Assembly (NCBI RefSeq): GCF_032118995.1
Contig: NC_092669.1
Span: forward strand, 9,919,501 to 9,983,500
Origin: Asterias amurensis
Taxonomy: Eukaryota > Echinodermata > Asteroidea > Forcipulatida > Asteriidae
Length of the DNA stretch: 64,000 nucleotides
Direction of reading: 5' to 3'
A program made the position numbers and the translations under genes. Below are positions 23,601 through 28,272 of this stretch, in pieces (position 1 is the first letter of the stretch; every line of letters begins with the position of its first letter). Under the pieces are notes generated by a model that was given only the letters and a program-made list of their open reading frames with translations, did no database searches and was not told where the DNA came from.

Positions 23601-23812
23601 TCGTGATGGGCGGCCCCGGAGACGGGAGCGACGGCGGGGGTGGGCCCCGACGCGCCCGCTACAGAGGAGAGCCCTCGGACATTGGACGAACTCGACCTGT
23701 TCCACGCTGCTCCTGGAGAATTTGTCAGAACTCTTGAAAGTTTCTTCCGGTGTGCGAGCAATTCTGTCTTCCATTTCGAATGATAAATAGTTCTTAACAG
23801 CTGGATATTCAT
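2548..23812 (-). CDS. ACSS3: ACSS3-like mitochondrial acyl-CoA synthetase, complete 16-exon gene
   Basis: Predicted AMP-forming acyl-CoA synthetase of the short-chain family member 3 type. The known family makes propionyl-CoA (and acetyl-CoA) from the acid, ATP and CoA in the mitochondrial matrix. Exons in transcript order: 23454-23812, 22493-22637, 20964-21152, 18750-18881, 16390-16533, 15613-15693, 14856-14951, 12116-12267, 10860-10963, 9272-9367, 8164-8227, 6426-6507, 5688-5810, 4631-4730, 3201-3376, 2548-2637. All introns are GT-AG and the phases join to 710 codons plus TAA; human ACSS3 is slightly shorter, near 686. Residues 1-55 are basic and Ser-rich like a mitochondrial presequence. 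The acetyl-CoA synthetase N-terminal domain follows, then the P-loop YSSGTTGIPK (314-323), the hinge region with SRADDVINVAGHRIS in exon 13, and PKTRSGKIPR with catalytic Lys665. I chose ATG 23812 because it gives the presequence; an in-frame ATG lies at 24028. Introns are full of mobile elements but no coding exon is disrupted. Confidence 0.93.
2732..3005. mobile_element. Inverted-repeat element (family J)
   Basis: Starts TAAGTTATCACACAAGCGCG and contains a palindrome around ATATCCAACGAGGCCGAAGG; the right part includes GGAGGATTAGCGCGTACTTG. A related copy with the same left end is at 38205-38300. Confidence 0.7.
3201..3376 (-). CDS. ACSS3: ACSS3-like exon 15 (catalytic lysine)
   Basis: Residues 623-681. 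It contains GVGPVAAFKRAVLINKLPK and then TRSGKIPR; Lys665 is the acyl-adenylation lysine of the family and is intact. Confidence 0.94.
3422..3820 (+). mobile_element. TTAA-A element beside ACSS3 exon 15
   Basis: TTAA|AGACACTGGACAC ... GTGTCCACTGCCT|TTAA. It lies about 45 bases upstream of the exon 15 acceptor, just outside the branch/polypyrimidine zone. Confidence 0.85.
3886..4068. mobile_element. Foldback element E (GGGCCCAATTTCAT ends)
   Basis: Type copy of a palindromic family: GGGCCCTATTTCATAAGCAG at left, inverted CTATGAAATTGGGCCC at right, with GCTTAG-rich inner arms. Non-coding. Confidence 0.75.
4199..4610 (+). mobile_element. tRNA-Leu-like SINE (S1), full length
   Basis: Head GTCGTGGCCGAGCGGTCAAG with A box and a B box GGGTTCGAATCCC, then the body (TTAACCATTGCTTTATCG ... 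AGGGGTTCGCCCCG) and a 3' end TTTGATATTATTATTATTAT. The head resembles tRNA-Leu. Type copy for S1. It ends 20 bases from the exon 14 donor. Confidence 0.88.
4631..4730 (-). CDS. ACSS3: ACSS3-like exon 14
   Basis: Residues 590-623, AIVDQGDIVECAVFPMKD then VPVGLCVPKM. Donor GTCAGT. A complete SINE (4199-4610) begins only about 20 bases past the donor. Confidence 0.88.
4794..4915 (+). mobile_element. TTAA-A element, 5' fragment
   Basis: TTAA|AGACACTGGACACTATTGG, truncated after TCATCGAACTTGCG. Confidence 0.7.
4916..5687. other. Intron 13 sequence without clear elements
   Basis: Includes CG-rich repeats of GCGCGCACATG type at 5225-5340. Inverted segments flank it (ACCGGGTACGAACACTGTTA / CACGTGACCGGGTTTTGACC with TATTTATTAATGGGA near 5505), suggesting an old element of about 500 bp at 4990-5520. 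No gene seen. Confidence 0.4.
5688..5810 (-). CDS. ACSS3: ACSS3-like exon 13 (hinge)
   Basis: Residues 549-589, GYYDTMDAGYYTAEGY then SRADDVINVAGHRIS. The Asp of SRADD is the family hinge between the N- and C-terminal subdomains. Confidence 0.93.
5845..6425. other. Intron 12, mostly unrecognised
   Basis: A partial family D fragment (GCCGATTTCACAAAACGG ... GATGAGTAACTCATCC) lies at 5852-5918; the rest shows no gene or recognised element. Confidence 0.4.
6426..6507 (-). CDS. ACSS3: ACSS3-like exon 12
   Basis: Residues 521-548, LPLPPGTISTLLEND then YFQTYP; matches the LPLPPG segment of the family. Donor GTAAGT. Confidence 0.88.
6918..7238 (-). mobile_element. TTAA-A element
   Basis: Inverted orientation: GGACACTATTGGTTATTACTC at left and ACCAATAGTGTCCATGTCTTT at right, with the GAGACCTCAGG palindrome in the middle. 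Confidence 0.8.
7438..7800 (+). mobile_element. S1 SINE head split by foldback element E
   Basis: TTGTCGTGGCCTAAGAGCAC ... TTTCTGATCA at 7438-7486, then element E at 7487-7769, then the remainder of the head AGCAATGTGTGGGTTTGGG. Confidence 0.75.
7487..7769. mobile_element. Foldback element E nested in an S1 SINE
   Basis: GGGCCCAATTTCATAGCGCT at left and the inverted end AGCGCTGTGAAATTGGGCCC at right; GCTTAC-type inner arms. Confidence 0.82.
7815..8090 (-). mobile_element. S1 SINE fragment, minus strand
   Basis: The body in reverse (CTTCTCTTTATGATGAGTGT, CATGGTTAAGTGTCTTGC) through to the head remnant AACCGCTCATGACA. Confidence 0.75.
8164..8227 (-). CDS. ACSS3: ACSS3-like exon 11
   Basis: Residues 500-521, VKILNDKCQEVAPEELGRIT. 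Short exon; the donor is GTTAGT, which leaves AA of a Lys codon completed by exon 12. Confidence 0.85.
8404..8783 (+). mobile_element. TTAA-B element
   Basis: Ends AAGCCATTGGACCCTTTCGG and CCGAAAGGGTCCAGTGGCTTTAA; the centre carries the palindrome TTCTCGATATCGAGAA. Non-coding family related to TTAA-A in its end pattern. Flanked by TTAA-A pieces at 8305-8403 and 8784-9200. Confidence 0.78.
8862..9111. mobile_element. Foldback element E nested in a TTAA-A tail
   Basis: GGGCCCAATTTCATGGCTCT and the inverted AACCATGAAATTGGGCCC, with long inner arms of GCTTACG repeats. The TTAA-A sequence resumes at TTACCAAGTAAGG on the right. Confidence 0.8.
9272..9367 (-). CDS. ACSS3: ACSS3-like exon 10
   Basis: Residues 468-500, ETGWPITASPVGLG then GKPVPGWN, matching the family ETG.PITA and GK.VPG blocks. 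Phase 1 to phase 1. Confidence 0.9.
9425..9545 (+). mobile_element. S1 SINE head fragment
   Basis: TGTCGGGGCCGAGCGGATAAG, TTTCTGATCAGCAGAGTGTA, B box GGTTCGAATCCC; the body is missing. Confidence 0.75.
9575..10085 (+). pseudogene. LINE reverse-transcriptase tail, decayed
   Basis: The broken translation retains the C-terminal pattern of CR1/L2-like LINEs (HWLPISQRIIFKLM, NGKAPHYISELLQ, then WNSLPLHLRS) and a 3' end GCGCCTTGAACACCCAGCAG with a TTATTATTATTATC tail. Several stops and frameshifts. Confidence 0.65.
10140..10770. mobile_element. S1 fragments flanking a 389-bp palindromic element
   Basis: S1 body sequence (TTCCTGGTTCGATTGG, TTAAGTGTCTTGC) lies at 10140-10285. An S1 head in reverse (GGGACTCGAACCCACACTCT) lies at 10684-10770. 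The palindrome 10286-10674 sits between them. Confidence 0.65.
10286..10674. mobile_element. Long palindrome (foldback MITE), arms about 190 bp
   Basis: Left end AAGGAACACGTTGCCTTGGA, right end TCCAAGGCAACATGTTCCTT. The centre GGGAGTCAAATTTTTGACTC is at about 10469-10490. The right end is followed by TTAA. Both arms contain ATGCATATGGTTGGAAAGAT in inverse order. Confidence 0.88.
10860..10963 (-). CDS. ACSS3: ACSS3-like exon 9
   Basis: Residues 433-468, FRTLFVAGEHCDNETMQW then DNWWQTE, the adenine-binding WWQTE motif, whose Glu codon is split across the intron. Confidence 0.9.
11140..12050 (+). mobile_element. TTAA-A element split by a LINE tail
   Basis: Left half 11140-11252 ends GAGAAAAGGCTCCCTC; right half resumes at ACGTAGTTTTTGAGAAAGG near 11799 and ends TGTCCAGTGCCTTTA. 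Confidence 0.75.
11253..11798 (+). pseudogene. CR1/L2-like LINE, 3' reverse-transcriptase tail
   Basis: A 131-codon open frame (11318-11713) reads ITKKRKFDSITPELITLHWL, then FADRAFSVYGPKLWNKLPNH and LNTFKALLKAHLF, the conserved C-terminus of CR1/L2-type LINE reverse transcriptases. It ends with GATTTAGGCGCTATACAAAT and a (TTGA)n tail at 11781-11797. A 5'-truncated insertion; the best preserved LINE piece in the window. Confidence 0.82.
12116..12267 (-). CDS. ACSS3: ACSS3-like exon 8
   Basis: Residues 383-433, GKPVGTPDPGAFFRVLQQH then MFTAPTALRAIIRED. Ends in phase 2 at the strong donor GTAAGTG; the split Lys codon is completed by exon 9. Confidence 0.92.
12308..12715 (+). mobile_element. S1 SINE head interrupted by a 294-bp MITE
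   Basis: Head TTGTGGCCAAGCAGTTAAAAG at 12311; the rest of the head (GATCAGTAGAGTTTGGGTTC) resumes at 12660 after the inserted element. Confidence 0.78.
12357..12650. mobile_element. MITE with perfect 36-bp terminal inverted repeats
   Basis: CATAGAGTTATATATAAGAA... with AGAGGGCGCACTGG continues the left end, and its exact inverse closes at 12615-12650. TGTTTC flanks both sides (12351-12356 and 12653-12658), a likely target duplication. The interior has two GCGGCCATTTT blocks. Confidence 0.85.
13010..13665. mobile_element. Inverted-repeat element H, copy 1
   Basis: Starts TAGTGCTGGGCGAATAGTGA and ends with the inverse sense AATTAGCCCAGGCCTA; internal GCCGCTAGAGGGCGCT occurs twice and ATCCGGTT blocks flank the centre. 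Copy 2 is at 29458-30040. Confidence 0.75.
14010..14306 (+). pseudogene. LINE tail fragment
   Basis: The frame-shifted translation retains WGNRLFGNALPLNLRQ then LSSFKTTLKTHLFTL, the end of a CR1/L2-like reverse transcriptase. Confidence 0.6.
14307..14681 (+). mobile_element. TTAA-B element
   Basis: TTAA|AGCCATTGGACACTTTCGG to CCGAAAGTGTATAATGGCT|TTAA; internal palindrome near TTCTCGATGTCGAGGA. Intact TTAA on both sides. Confidence 0.85.
14856..14951 (-). CDS. ACSS3: ACSS3-like exon 7
   Basis: Residues 351-382, AWWAASDLGWVVGHSYICY, the near-invariant WW..SDLGWVVGHSY core of propionyl/acetyl-CoA synthetases. Phase 0 at both ends. Confidence 0.93.
14960..15600. other. Intron 6: inverted-arm sequence, no gene
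   Basis: Segments at 15040-15110 (GTTCCACTTGCGCAAACATA) and 15410-15485 (AAACTTTTGCGC-like CAACGTTTGTGCAAGTGGAA) are inverted, so 15040-15490 may be an old MITE of about 450 bp. The open frames there have no family resemblance. Confidence 0.45.
15613..15693 (-). CDS. ACSS3: ACSS3-like exon 6
   Basis: Residues 324-350, IVRPSGGHAVALNWSM then SLYGIDPGE; this 27-codon exon directly continues the P-loop region as in vertebrate ACSS3. Confidence 0.9.
15835..16195 (-). pseudogene. LINE tail fragment, minus strand
   Basis: An open frame on the minus strand reads SNHLWGDRSFSLAAPGLWNK then LTQFKENLKTHLY, a LINE reverse-transcriptase C-terminus. The 3' side at 15835-15880 (TATAGCGCACAAATCCAAGT) is the LINE tail in reverse. 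Confidence 0.68.
16390..16533 (-). CDS. ACSS3: ACSS3-like exon 5 (ATP phosphate-binding loop)
   Basis: Residues 276-323. It contains GHDCVPVLATDPAYILY followed by the Ser/Thr/Gly-rich P-loop SSGTTGIPK that binds the ATP phosphates. Donor GTAAGA. Confidence 0.93.
16921..18245 (-). mobile_element. S1 SINE split by a 937-bp element
   Basis: S1 3' end (CAAAGTCTTATATAGCGCTC, CAAGGCGCTGGAAGATA) at 16921-16999; the rest of S1 resumes at 17937 (CGCACTTTCAGAAAGATAGG) and ends with the head CTCTCGGCCATGACACTTCC at 18245. Confidence 0.8.
17000..17936. mobile_element. TIR element (TACCGTAGTTTCCGGATTAT ends) carrying a LINE tail
   Basis: Left TACCGTAGTTTCCGGATTAT and right inverted ATAATCCGAAAACTACGGTA. 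Inner inverted arms: TCAACTCGCTTGTGCCGTCT at 17361 and GGCGAGTTGACGGCACC near 17742. A LINE 3' end with (GAAT)n at 17205-17232 sits inside. No coding capacity seen. Confidence 0.8.
18590..18741. mobile_element. Family C fragment abutting the ACSS3 exon 4 donor
   Basis: GTGTAAGTTTCATGTTAATC and AGTACCCAAACCCTA match family C at 430-830; the fragment ends about eight bases from the exon 4 donor at 18749. Confidence 0.65.
18750..18881 (-). CDS. ACSS3: ACSS3-like exon 4
   Basis: Residues 232-275, including VVSASVGIEPNRTVDYK and ending FNRPN. The perfect donor GTAAGT is followed after about eight bases by a mobile-element fragment (18590-18741). Confidence 0.9.
18935..19320 (-). mobile_element. 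S2 SINE (tRNA-headed) split by foldback element D
   Basis: GCTTCTCAAAGCGCTTCCAA and, after element D, TCACTGGGCCTTAATTCATT and TCCCTGGTGGGGAGTATGCA, the S2 body also seen at 32385-32650 and 55786-56150. Confidence 0.68.
18983..19130. mobile_element. Foldback element D nested in an S2 SINE
   Basis: GGGGCCGATTTCACAAAG and the inverse CTTTGTGAAATCGGCCCC bound a palindromic interior (ATCAATCTTAGATC region). Confidence 0.78.
19440..19960. repeat. 83-bp minisatellite
   Basis: AGCCTCCTTTCAAGGCAC starts at 19560, 19643 and 19726 (period 83), with diverged flanking copies near 19448 and 19877. Units share GAAAACAGACCTGCTTCAAA. Confidence 0.82.
20244..20610 (-). mobile_element. TTAA-A element
   Basis: TTTAAAGGTACTGGACACTA at left; the tail ATTACCAAACGTGTCC at 20597-20611 is interrupted by element D. 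Confidence 0.8.
20612..20758. mobile_element. Foldback element D in a TTAA-A tail
   Basis: GGGGTCGATTTCACAAAGAG and the inverse CTCTTTGTGAAATTCACC, with ACTAGTC/GACTAGT arms. It sits between GTGTCC and AGTGC of the host element. Confidence 0.78.
20964..21152 (-). CDS. ACSS3: ACSS3-like exon 3 (AMP-binding domain start)
   Basis: Residues 169-231. It carries GDRIIIYMPMIPQAM and GAVHSLVFGGFASKEL, the first conserved blocks of the adenylating domain in acetyl/propionyl-CoA synthetases. Both ends are phase 0. Confidence 0.93.
21225..21340. repeat. Short inverted repeat
   Basis: GCTAGGTGGCAGCAGACTTA at 21227 is inverted as TAAGTCTACTGCCACCAAGC near 21318; the arms also share CAATGGTT/AACCTGGTAAGTC. 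A stem-loop of about 110 bp. Confidence 0.65.
21357..21480 (+). mobile_element. S1 SINE head fragment
   Basis: GGCATGTCACAGCAAAGAGG, then TCTGATCAGCAGAGTGTAAG and GGTTCGAGTCC; the body is lost. Confidence 0.7.
21490..21645. mobile_element. Family F fragment (GTTCATACTTTC / GAAAGTATGAACC ends)
   Basis: Left GCACTGTTCATATTTCCTG and right inverted CGCTGAAAGTATGAACCGCG; resembles the element at 30626-30803. Confidence 0.6.
21735..22228 (-). mobile_element. S1 SINE, nearly complete, plus a second partial copy
   Basis: Tail AATAATAATAACCGTATTTA at 21738, body GTGCTGTGGCGCAATATGCT, head ending GCTCGGCCACGACACTTCC at 22135. A second head/body scrap (GGACACAAGTGTCACGACTG) runs to 22228. Confidence 0.82.
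22229..22458. mobile_element. Foldback element E in an S1 scrap
   Basis: GGGCCAAATTACACGGCTCA and the inverse AGCCATGAAATTTGGCCC; host sequence CACCAG resumes as AGCTTGAGTC. Confidence 0.72.
22493..22637 (-). CDS. ACSS3: ACSS3-like exon 2
   Basis: Residues 120-168, beginning FVGGETNICYNAVDRHV, the conserved family block at the end of the N-terminal domain. Donor GTAAAA, phase 0. Confidence 0.9.
22941..22995. repeat. Perfect 27-bp hairpin with one-base loop
   Basis: AGTTGCGATAACGTAACCCT... is followed after a single A at 22968 by its exact inverse ending at 22995. CTAGTCTGTCAT occurs just left (22928) and again at the right edge (22994). Confidence 0.9.
23238..23368. mobile_element. Inverted-repeat element M, copy 1
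   Basis: TCCGTATGGCGCCACCACTT at left and the inverse TTGTGGCGCCATACGGAAA at right. Other copies at 57060-57200 and 57730-57890. Confidence 0.8.
23454..23812 (-). CDS. ACSS3: ACSS3-like exon 1 (presequence and N-terminal domain)
   Basis: Residues 1-120. It starts MNIQLLRTIYHSK, an amphipathic basic stretch, continues Ser/Ala-rich, and enters the ACAS N-terminal domain at HLKWTYYDEVYRRS. The donor GTATTG at 23453 splits the Trp codon that exon 2 completes. Confidence 0.85.
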
Positions 23813-24420
23813 GTTGTTTTGAGTTTGGGAGCTGTCATCAATCAGTCTTCCTTCCTTCAAGATTTCAATGCATGAGATTGGCTGCGGTGGTTTTTCAGCA
23901 TATAGAGCTATATGGTTGACCCACGAATAAAATGTGCATGTCTCCCGGCCCACATCCACACAGTACACGTATAAAGAGATCAAGGTGTCAAAAGACAAGT
24001 TCATTACAAAATAGGGGAGTTCGGTCATCCTACTACAGTTTTATCTTAAACCATGGCTTTAAAATATTCAAAGAGTCAGAGTTAAAGAAGTTTAAAGCTA
24101 ACAAAAAACAAAAAAAATTATGCAAACGTCAATACTTTTTCTCAGATATGGTGTTTTTAAAACGTTTTAATATTTGAATATTTGTCACCCCTTTAAAACT
24201 TTTTGGGCGAATCCAACAGGTGGAGAATTTCTCTGAAGTATTAATCTTTTGTACAAACGGGCAGGGAGTATGCGCATGATGATTAATGTGTGCTTCCCAA
24301 CAATATGCCTACCCTGGGGAAATGTTTAATTGATTGGGTGCAAAGGTCATCCCTGGATTTTTTGGAAAGTGGGCGTATACCATGCGCTTTATAGTGGGTG
24401 CAACGGGACCGCGCCCGTTG
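23813..24420. other. ACSS3 upstream region
   Basis: The frame of exon 1 stays open to an upstream ATG at 24028 without signal-like features, so this is read as 5'UTR/promoter. No TATA box or strong motif stands out. Confidence 0.4.
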
Positions 24421-24424
24421 TCAA

Positions 24425-24598
24425 AGACCTGGGATAATTTAAGTAACTAAGCATAACAAAACTATGCTTACCAGAAAAAGGTTACACGCTAAACTACCAT
24501 GCCACATGTACAATTTGTGACTGGTATCCTGCTCAGATCTGTTTAGCAGACAATTAAGCAATATGTTCTGTTTTAAGCAGCTCTTTGAAATTGGACCC
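24425..24598. mobile_element. Foldback element E, diverged
   Basis: ACTAAGCATAACAAAACTATG at left; right end AAGCAGCTCTTTGAAATTGG and GACCC. Confidence 0.6.
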
Positions 24599-24599
24599 A

Positions 24600-24805
24600 G
24601 TATTTTCACTTTGTTGAATCCAAACATCCGTGCATACAATAACAAATCTGTGAAAATTTTGACTCAATTGAATACCGAAGTTGCAGGAGAAAAATGAAAG
24701 AAAAAAACACCCTTGATGCTCAATGATTCCTACTATGGGTGAGAAATGCGCTCTTTCTCAAAAACTACGTTACTTCAGAGGGAGCTGTTTCTCACAATGT
24801 TTTAA
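24600..24805 (+). mobile_element. TTAA-A fragment
   Basis: AACAAATCTGTGAAAATTTTG and TTACTTCAGAGGGAGCTGTT, ending TTTTAA directly against the next TTAA-A copy. Confidence 0.7.
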
Positions 24806-25178
24806 AGGCAGTGGACACTATTGGTAATTACTCAAAATAATTATTGCCATACAGCCTTTCTTGGTGAAGAGTAATGGGGAGAGGTTGATAGTATAAAACA
24901 TTGTGAGAAACGGCTCCCTCTGAAGTGACATAGTTTTCGAGAAAGAAGTAATTTTCAATGAATTTGATTTCGAGACCTCAAGTTTAGAATTTGAGGTCTC
25001 GAAATCAACCATATAAAAGCACACAACTTCGTGCGACAAGGGCGTTTGTTTACTTCATTCATATCTCGCAACTTCGACGACCATTTGAGCTCAAATTTTC
25101 ACAGGTTTGTTCTTTTATGCATATATGTTTAGGAAGACTGGTCTTTGACAATTACCAATAGTGTCCACTGTCTTTAAA
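24806..25178 (-). mobile_element. TTAA-A element, complete
   Basis: TTAA|AGGCAGTGGACACTATTGG to ATAGTGTCCACTGTCTTTAA. It shares its left TTAA with the fragment before it. Confidence 0.85.
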
Positions 25179-25479
25179 GACCTTTCTTTTGTTGCTAAAC
25201 AAACCGCCTTGGTTGGCATGGACGGCCGAATGTTTGTAAAACACTCAATCATACTAAGAGATGTTTTAACCAATTTCAAGGTTTTCTTCAAACTTTTAAT
25301 TAAATATAATACCTCCCACAAGTAGTTGTTTTGTTTTCAACAAAATCAACACAATGTTTGTATTACTGTTACAAACAGTAGCAATCTGTTTTAGATTTCT
25401 ATTTATGGCTTTCCCTATATTTCCAACCTGGATTGGCAAAAGCCCGGGGTTGGCTGTGACATTCCAAAATAAAGGCCTA

Positions 25480-25735
25480 TACTATCAACAACTCTCCATT
25501 GCTTGTTACCAAGAGTACTGGTATTTTACAATTACCAAACGTGTCCAGGGGTGGATTTCACAAAGGTAGTCTTAACTTAGGACTAGTCCTAGGCAATGCT
25601 AAGAGATAGGACTGGTCCTAAGTTAGGACCAGTAACTCATCCTAACTTAGGACTGGTCCTATCTCTTAGCATTGCCTAGGACTAGTCCTAAGTTAGGACT
25701 ACCTTTGTGAAATCCACCCCAGTGCCTTGAAGAAA
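25480..25735 (+). mobile_element. TTAA-A tail containing foldback element D
   Basis: TCAACAACTCTCCATTGCTTG, then ATTACCAAACGTGTCCA, then element D (25548-25720), then GTGCCTTGA. Confidence 0.78.
25548..25720. mobile_element. Foldback element D, near-perfect 173-bp palindrome
   Basis: GGGGTGGATTTCACAAAGGT at left and the inverse ACCTTTGTGAAATCCACCCC at right; the arms contain CTAGTCCTAGGCAATGCTAA and its inverse. The best preserved D copy. Confidence 0.88.
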
Positions 25736-26620
25736 CACACCCAAAACACAAACAATATTTGCCAAACAACTGGGATACAGTGTTTTCCTGAATTCGTTTA
25801 TTAAGTACAATTACATACAAGCAATTACATACATGCACTGTGATAAATAAATATATTGCAATGACTTTATACATATTATTCCATGCCGCACTAACTCTTC
25901 ACATGCTTAACATTTCCCAAATTATGCAGTAGTACTGATTAAAAATTAGAATTAAATATATAAAAAAACTACTATCTCCCTAACCCAGGAATGTTTAAAA
26001 TAATCTTTTTATCCTACCGGCCAAACAAAATGATGATATATTAAATCATAGAAATATATAATGAATAGGGTAGGTGGCCTTAGCTTTCGATCCAAACCGG
26101 ACCTTCTTCAGAGGCATAAAACAAGTACAAACAAATACATATCCATTTATAGAAAAAGAGAGGGGAAAGGGATTAAGGGAAGGATCCAGAAAGAAGCGGG
26201 AAAATAACAGCCAATCAAAGTTTCTATTTTAGAAACAATATTGGTGGCTATGAACCAATAGGAATGAAGTGGCGAGGACAAAGGATGTTTAGTATGAAAA
26301 GATGGGTTACTGGACCATAAAAGTGGTAAATGTATTGTTCGACAACAATGCAGGGAAACATGAAAGGGTAGGATTGAAATATATATACATACCTTTTATA
26401 CGGAAAACAAAATGTTATTATTATTCTTTTCCCCAATAAAATATTTGTGTCAGATAAATAAATGGAGACTATGTGTAAACTGTAATTAACATTTCATAAA
26501 ATCTAATGGTGGTGCGACTCATCTAGGAAATACCGATGGAAATTACGTACAAAAACGGGAAATGTACATGCAAAGGTTTTACTACTTTTTTCCAAAATAA
26601 ATACTTCTAATATTAATAAT
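25736..26620. other. Intergenic, AT-rich, no gene seen
   Basis: Between ACSS3 and SCYL2. A LINE-like 3' fragment may lie at 26060-26110 (CGATCCAAACCGGACCTTCT). No coding frame of interest. Confidence 0.4.
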
Positions 26621-26700
26621 TTGGGGTCTATTCATCCTTACTCGCAGCTGTGCAGCTAACAGCCGAAGGATGTGGCTGGAGCCACAGGCATGGACGGTCA
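26620..26700 (-). mobile_element. Tail of the tRNA-Glu-like SINE (type 4)
   Basis: CATCCTTACTCGCAGCTGTG matches in reverse the end of the SINE at 40110-40461. Confidence 0.55.
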
Positions 26701-26837
26701 CTAGATTTTACTAGAGGAAGTAAAACTGGAGGGCCGGTACTGAGTGATCATTTTTTTTTTCCAGGAAAATTGCATCACGTGTGAACTGAACTTAATGATG
26801 TGGTTAATGCTTCACTTTTTAAGCTGCAATCGATCAA

Positions 26838-26843
26838 TTTATT
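26838..26843 (-). promoter_or_regulatory. Candidate polyadenylation signal for SCYL2
   Basis: TTTATT on the plus strand (AATAAA on the minus) lies about 410 bases past the SCYL2 stop. Another lies near 25798. Which is used is unknown. Confidence 0.4.
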
Positions 26844-27039
26844 AGAAATGGCAAATAAAACATTCAGTAACAATGACTGCAGTCAAGGCATACACAAGTT
26901 CAAAGCTGACTTCCCAAACACTACTCTAGTCACAACTTGAACTTTCACAAAGTTCATTTTAAGGTAAAACGATGTGTTGCTGCCAACACAGATATGGGCC
27001 AATTTAATCAGCCCTGCCATTATACAGTTCAGAAGTTGA

Positions 27040-27215
27040 GTCGATTTAATTGGCGACCCCGACCAAAGCCCAACCGACTCACCAAGTCTGTTCCGTTTGG
27101 TCTGAACAGCATCGTCACCGCGCTCAACCGAACACGCGAACGCTCAACCGATGCCCAATGTTTCTTGTTGGCGTTGCCAAATCACACTCATCGACTTTCT
27201 GCAGTAATTTTGTTG
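27040..27215. mobile_element. Short element L, copy 1, next to the SCYL2 stop
   Basis: TTGGCGACCCCGACCAAAGC ... AACGCTCAACCGATGCCCAA ... TTGCCAAATCACACTC; ends inverted. Other copies at 40845-41015 and 63127-63265. It lies in the SCYL2 3'UTR region. Confidence 0.65.
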
Positions 27216-27252
27216 TGATCGTCTTGGAATTTGATTTCTCTGTACAAATATC

Positions 27253-28272
27253 TCATCCTAAGAATCCTAGAAGGTCATTAGATTTCTTGGCTGGTTGCTT
27301 TGAGGGTTGAGCCGACGAAAGCGGATCGAATCCTCCCATCATGCTTTGCTGCTGGCCACCCATCAAGCTTTGAGGATTTCCCATCATTCCTGGTGACTGT
27401 CTACCCATCATGCCTTGGTTTCCCAACATGCCCTGGTTTCCCATCATGCTTTGATTTCCCATCATGCCCTGGTTTCCCATCATGCCCTGGTTTCCCATCA
27501 TGCTTTGATTTCCCATCATGCCCTGGTTTCCCATCATGCTTTGATTTCCCATCATTCCCTGATTTCCCATAATGCCTTGATTTCCCATCATGCCCTGATT
27601 TCCCATCATGCCTTGAGTTCCTCCTGCAGGTTTTGGAGTCATCTGATTCAACTTTTGTTTAGATTTCTGTGATTGTGATGGTCCAAGTAAACTATCGAAA
27701 GCGGCCATGTTTGGTTTTTGTTTGGATGTTGATTGGTTGACTCCTAATCCGATCCCGGGTCTTCCTGCTCCGCTTAAAGTTGATTGACTAGTCTGCATTG
27801 CAGACACTCCTCCCATTGGTGTGGTCATGCCCCATGTCTGGCCACCAATACTGTTACTATTACCAAAGGAACTAGCGGCTTGATTTAAGCCTACTCCCAT
27901 TGCACTGTTTGTCCCAGCTGAAGAATAGTTTGGCTTTGTGCCTAGAGAGGAGTCCATCAGCATACTGGACAGGTCCTTAGCCTGTGGTTTTGGCTCTTGC
28001 CTAGTCTTCTCCACAGGCGTTATTGGCTTTTGATTCTTCACTCTCTGTTGGAATTCCTGTTCCTTTTGTATTCTCTGCTTCTCCTCCATTGACAATGAGA
28101 CCTTAGATTGCTGCTTGTACTTAGCGGCTGAACCGGAGGCTAGTGAAGTAGATGAACTGGTTTTATCCGGTTTAGAGCTGTTGGGAGCGGTTCCACGGTT
28201 AACAGCTTCCACTTTGTCTGAACTATCCCCGATGTATTCACTCAAGCCAAATGTCTTAAACATATCATCCAT
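27253..28272 (-). CDS. SCYL2: SCYL2-like exon 15 (low-complexity C-terminal tail)
   Basis: Residues 645-983. After MDDMFKTFGLSEYIGDSSDK comes a Lys/Gln/Glu helix (SLSMEEKQRIQKEQEFQQR) that matches the family's TLEEKQKLAKEQEQ segment, then Ser/Gly/Asn-rich sequence. Residues about 864-938 are an array of about twelve MMGNQG/S hexapeptides encoded by 18-base repeats. The C-terminus NDLLGFLG resembles the NDLKDLFG end of vertebrate SCYL2, and LLGFL resembles a clathrin box. The stop is at 27253-27255. Confidence 0.92.
   Translation of the reverse strand: MDDMFKTFGLSEYIGDSSDKVEAVNRGTAPNSSKPDKTSSSTSLASGSAAKYKQQSKVSLSMEEKQRIQKEQEFQQRVKNQKPITPVEKTRQEPKPQAKDLSSMLMDSSLGTKPNYSSAGTNSAMGVGLNQAASSFGNSNSIGGQTWGMTTPMGGVSAMQTSQSTLSGAGRPGIGLGVNQSTSKQKPNMAAFDSLLGPSQSQKSKQKLNQMTPKPAGGTQGMMGNQGMMGNQGIMGNQGMMGNQSMMGNQGMMGNQSMMGNQGMMGNQGMMGNQSMMGNQGMLGNQGMMGRQSPGMMGNPQSLMGGQQQSMMGGFDPLSSAQPSKQPAKKSNDLLGFLG

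Noticed and set aside
27300..27672. Two plus-strand open frames with Pro/Phe/Ser- and His-Ala-rich repeats
   Set aside because: They are antisense shadows of the 18-base repeat in SCYL2 exon 15; the minus-strand reading has a conserved family context and splice sites.
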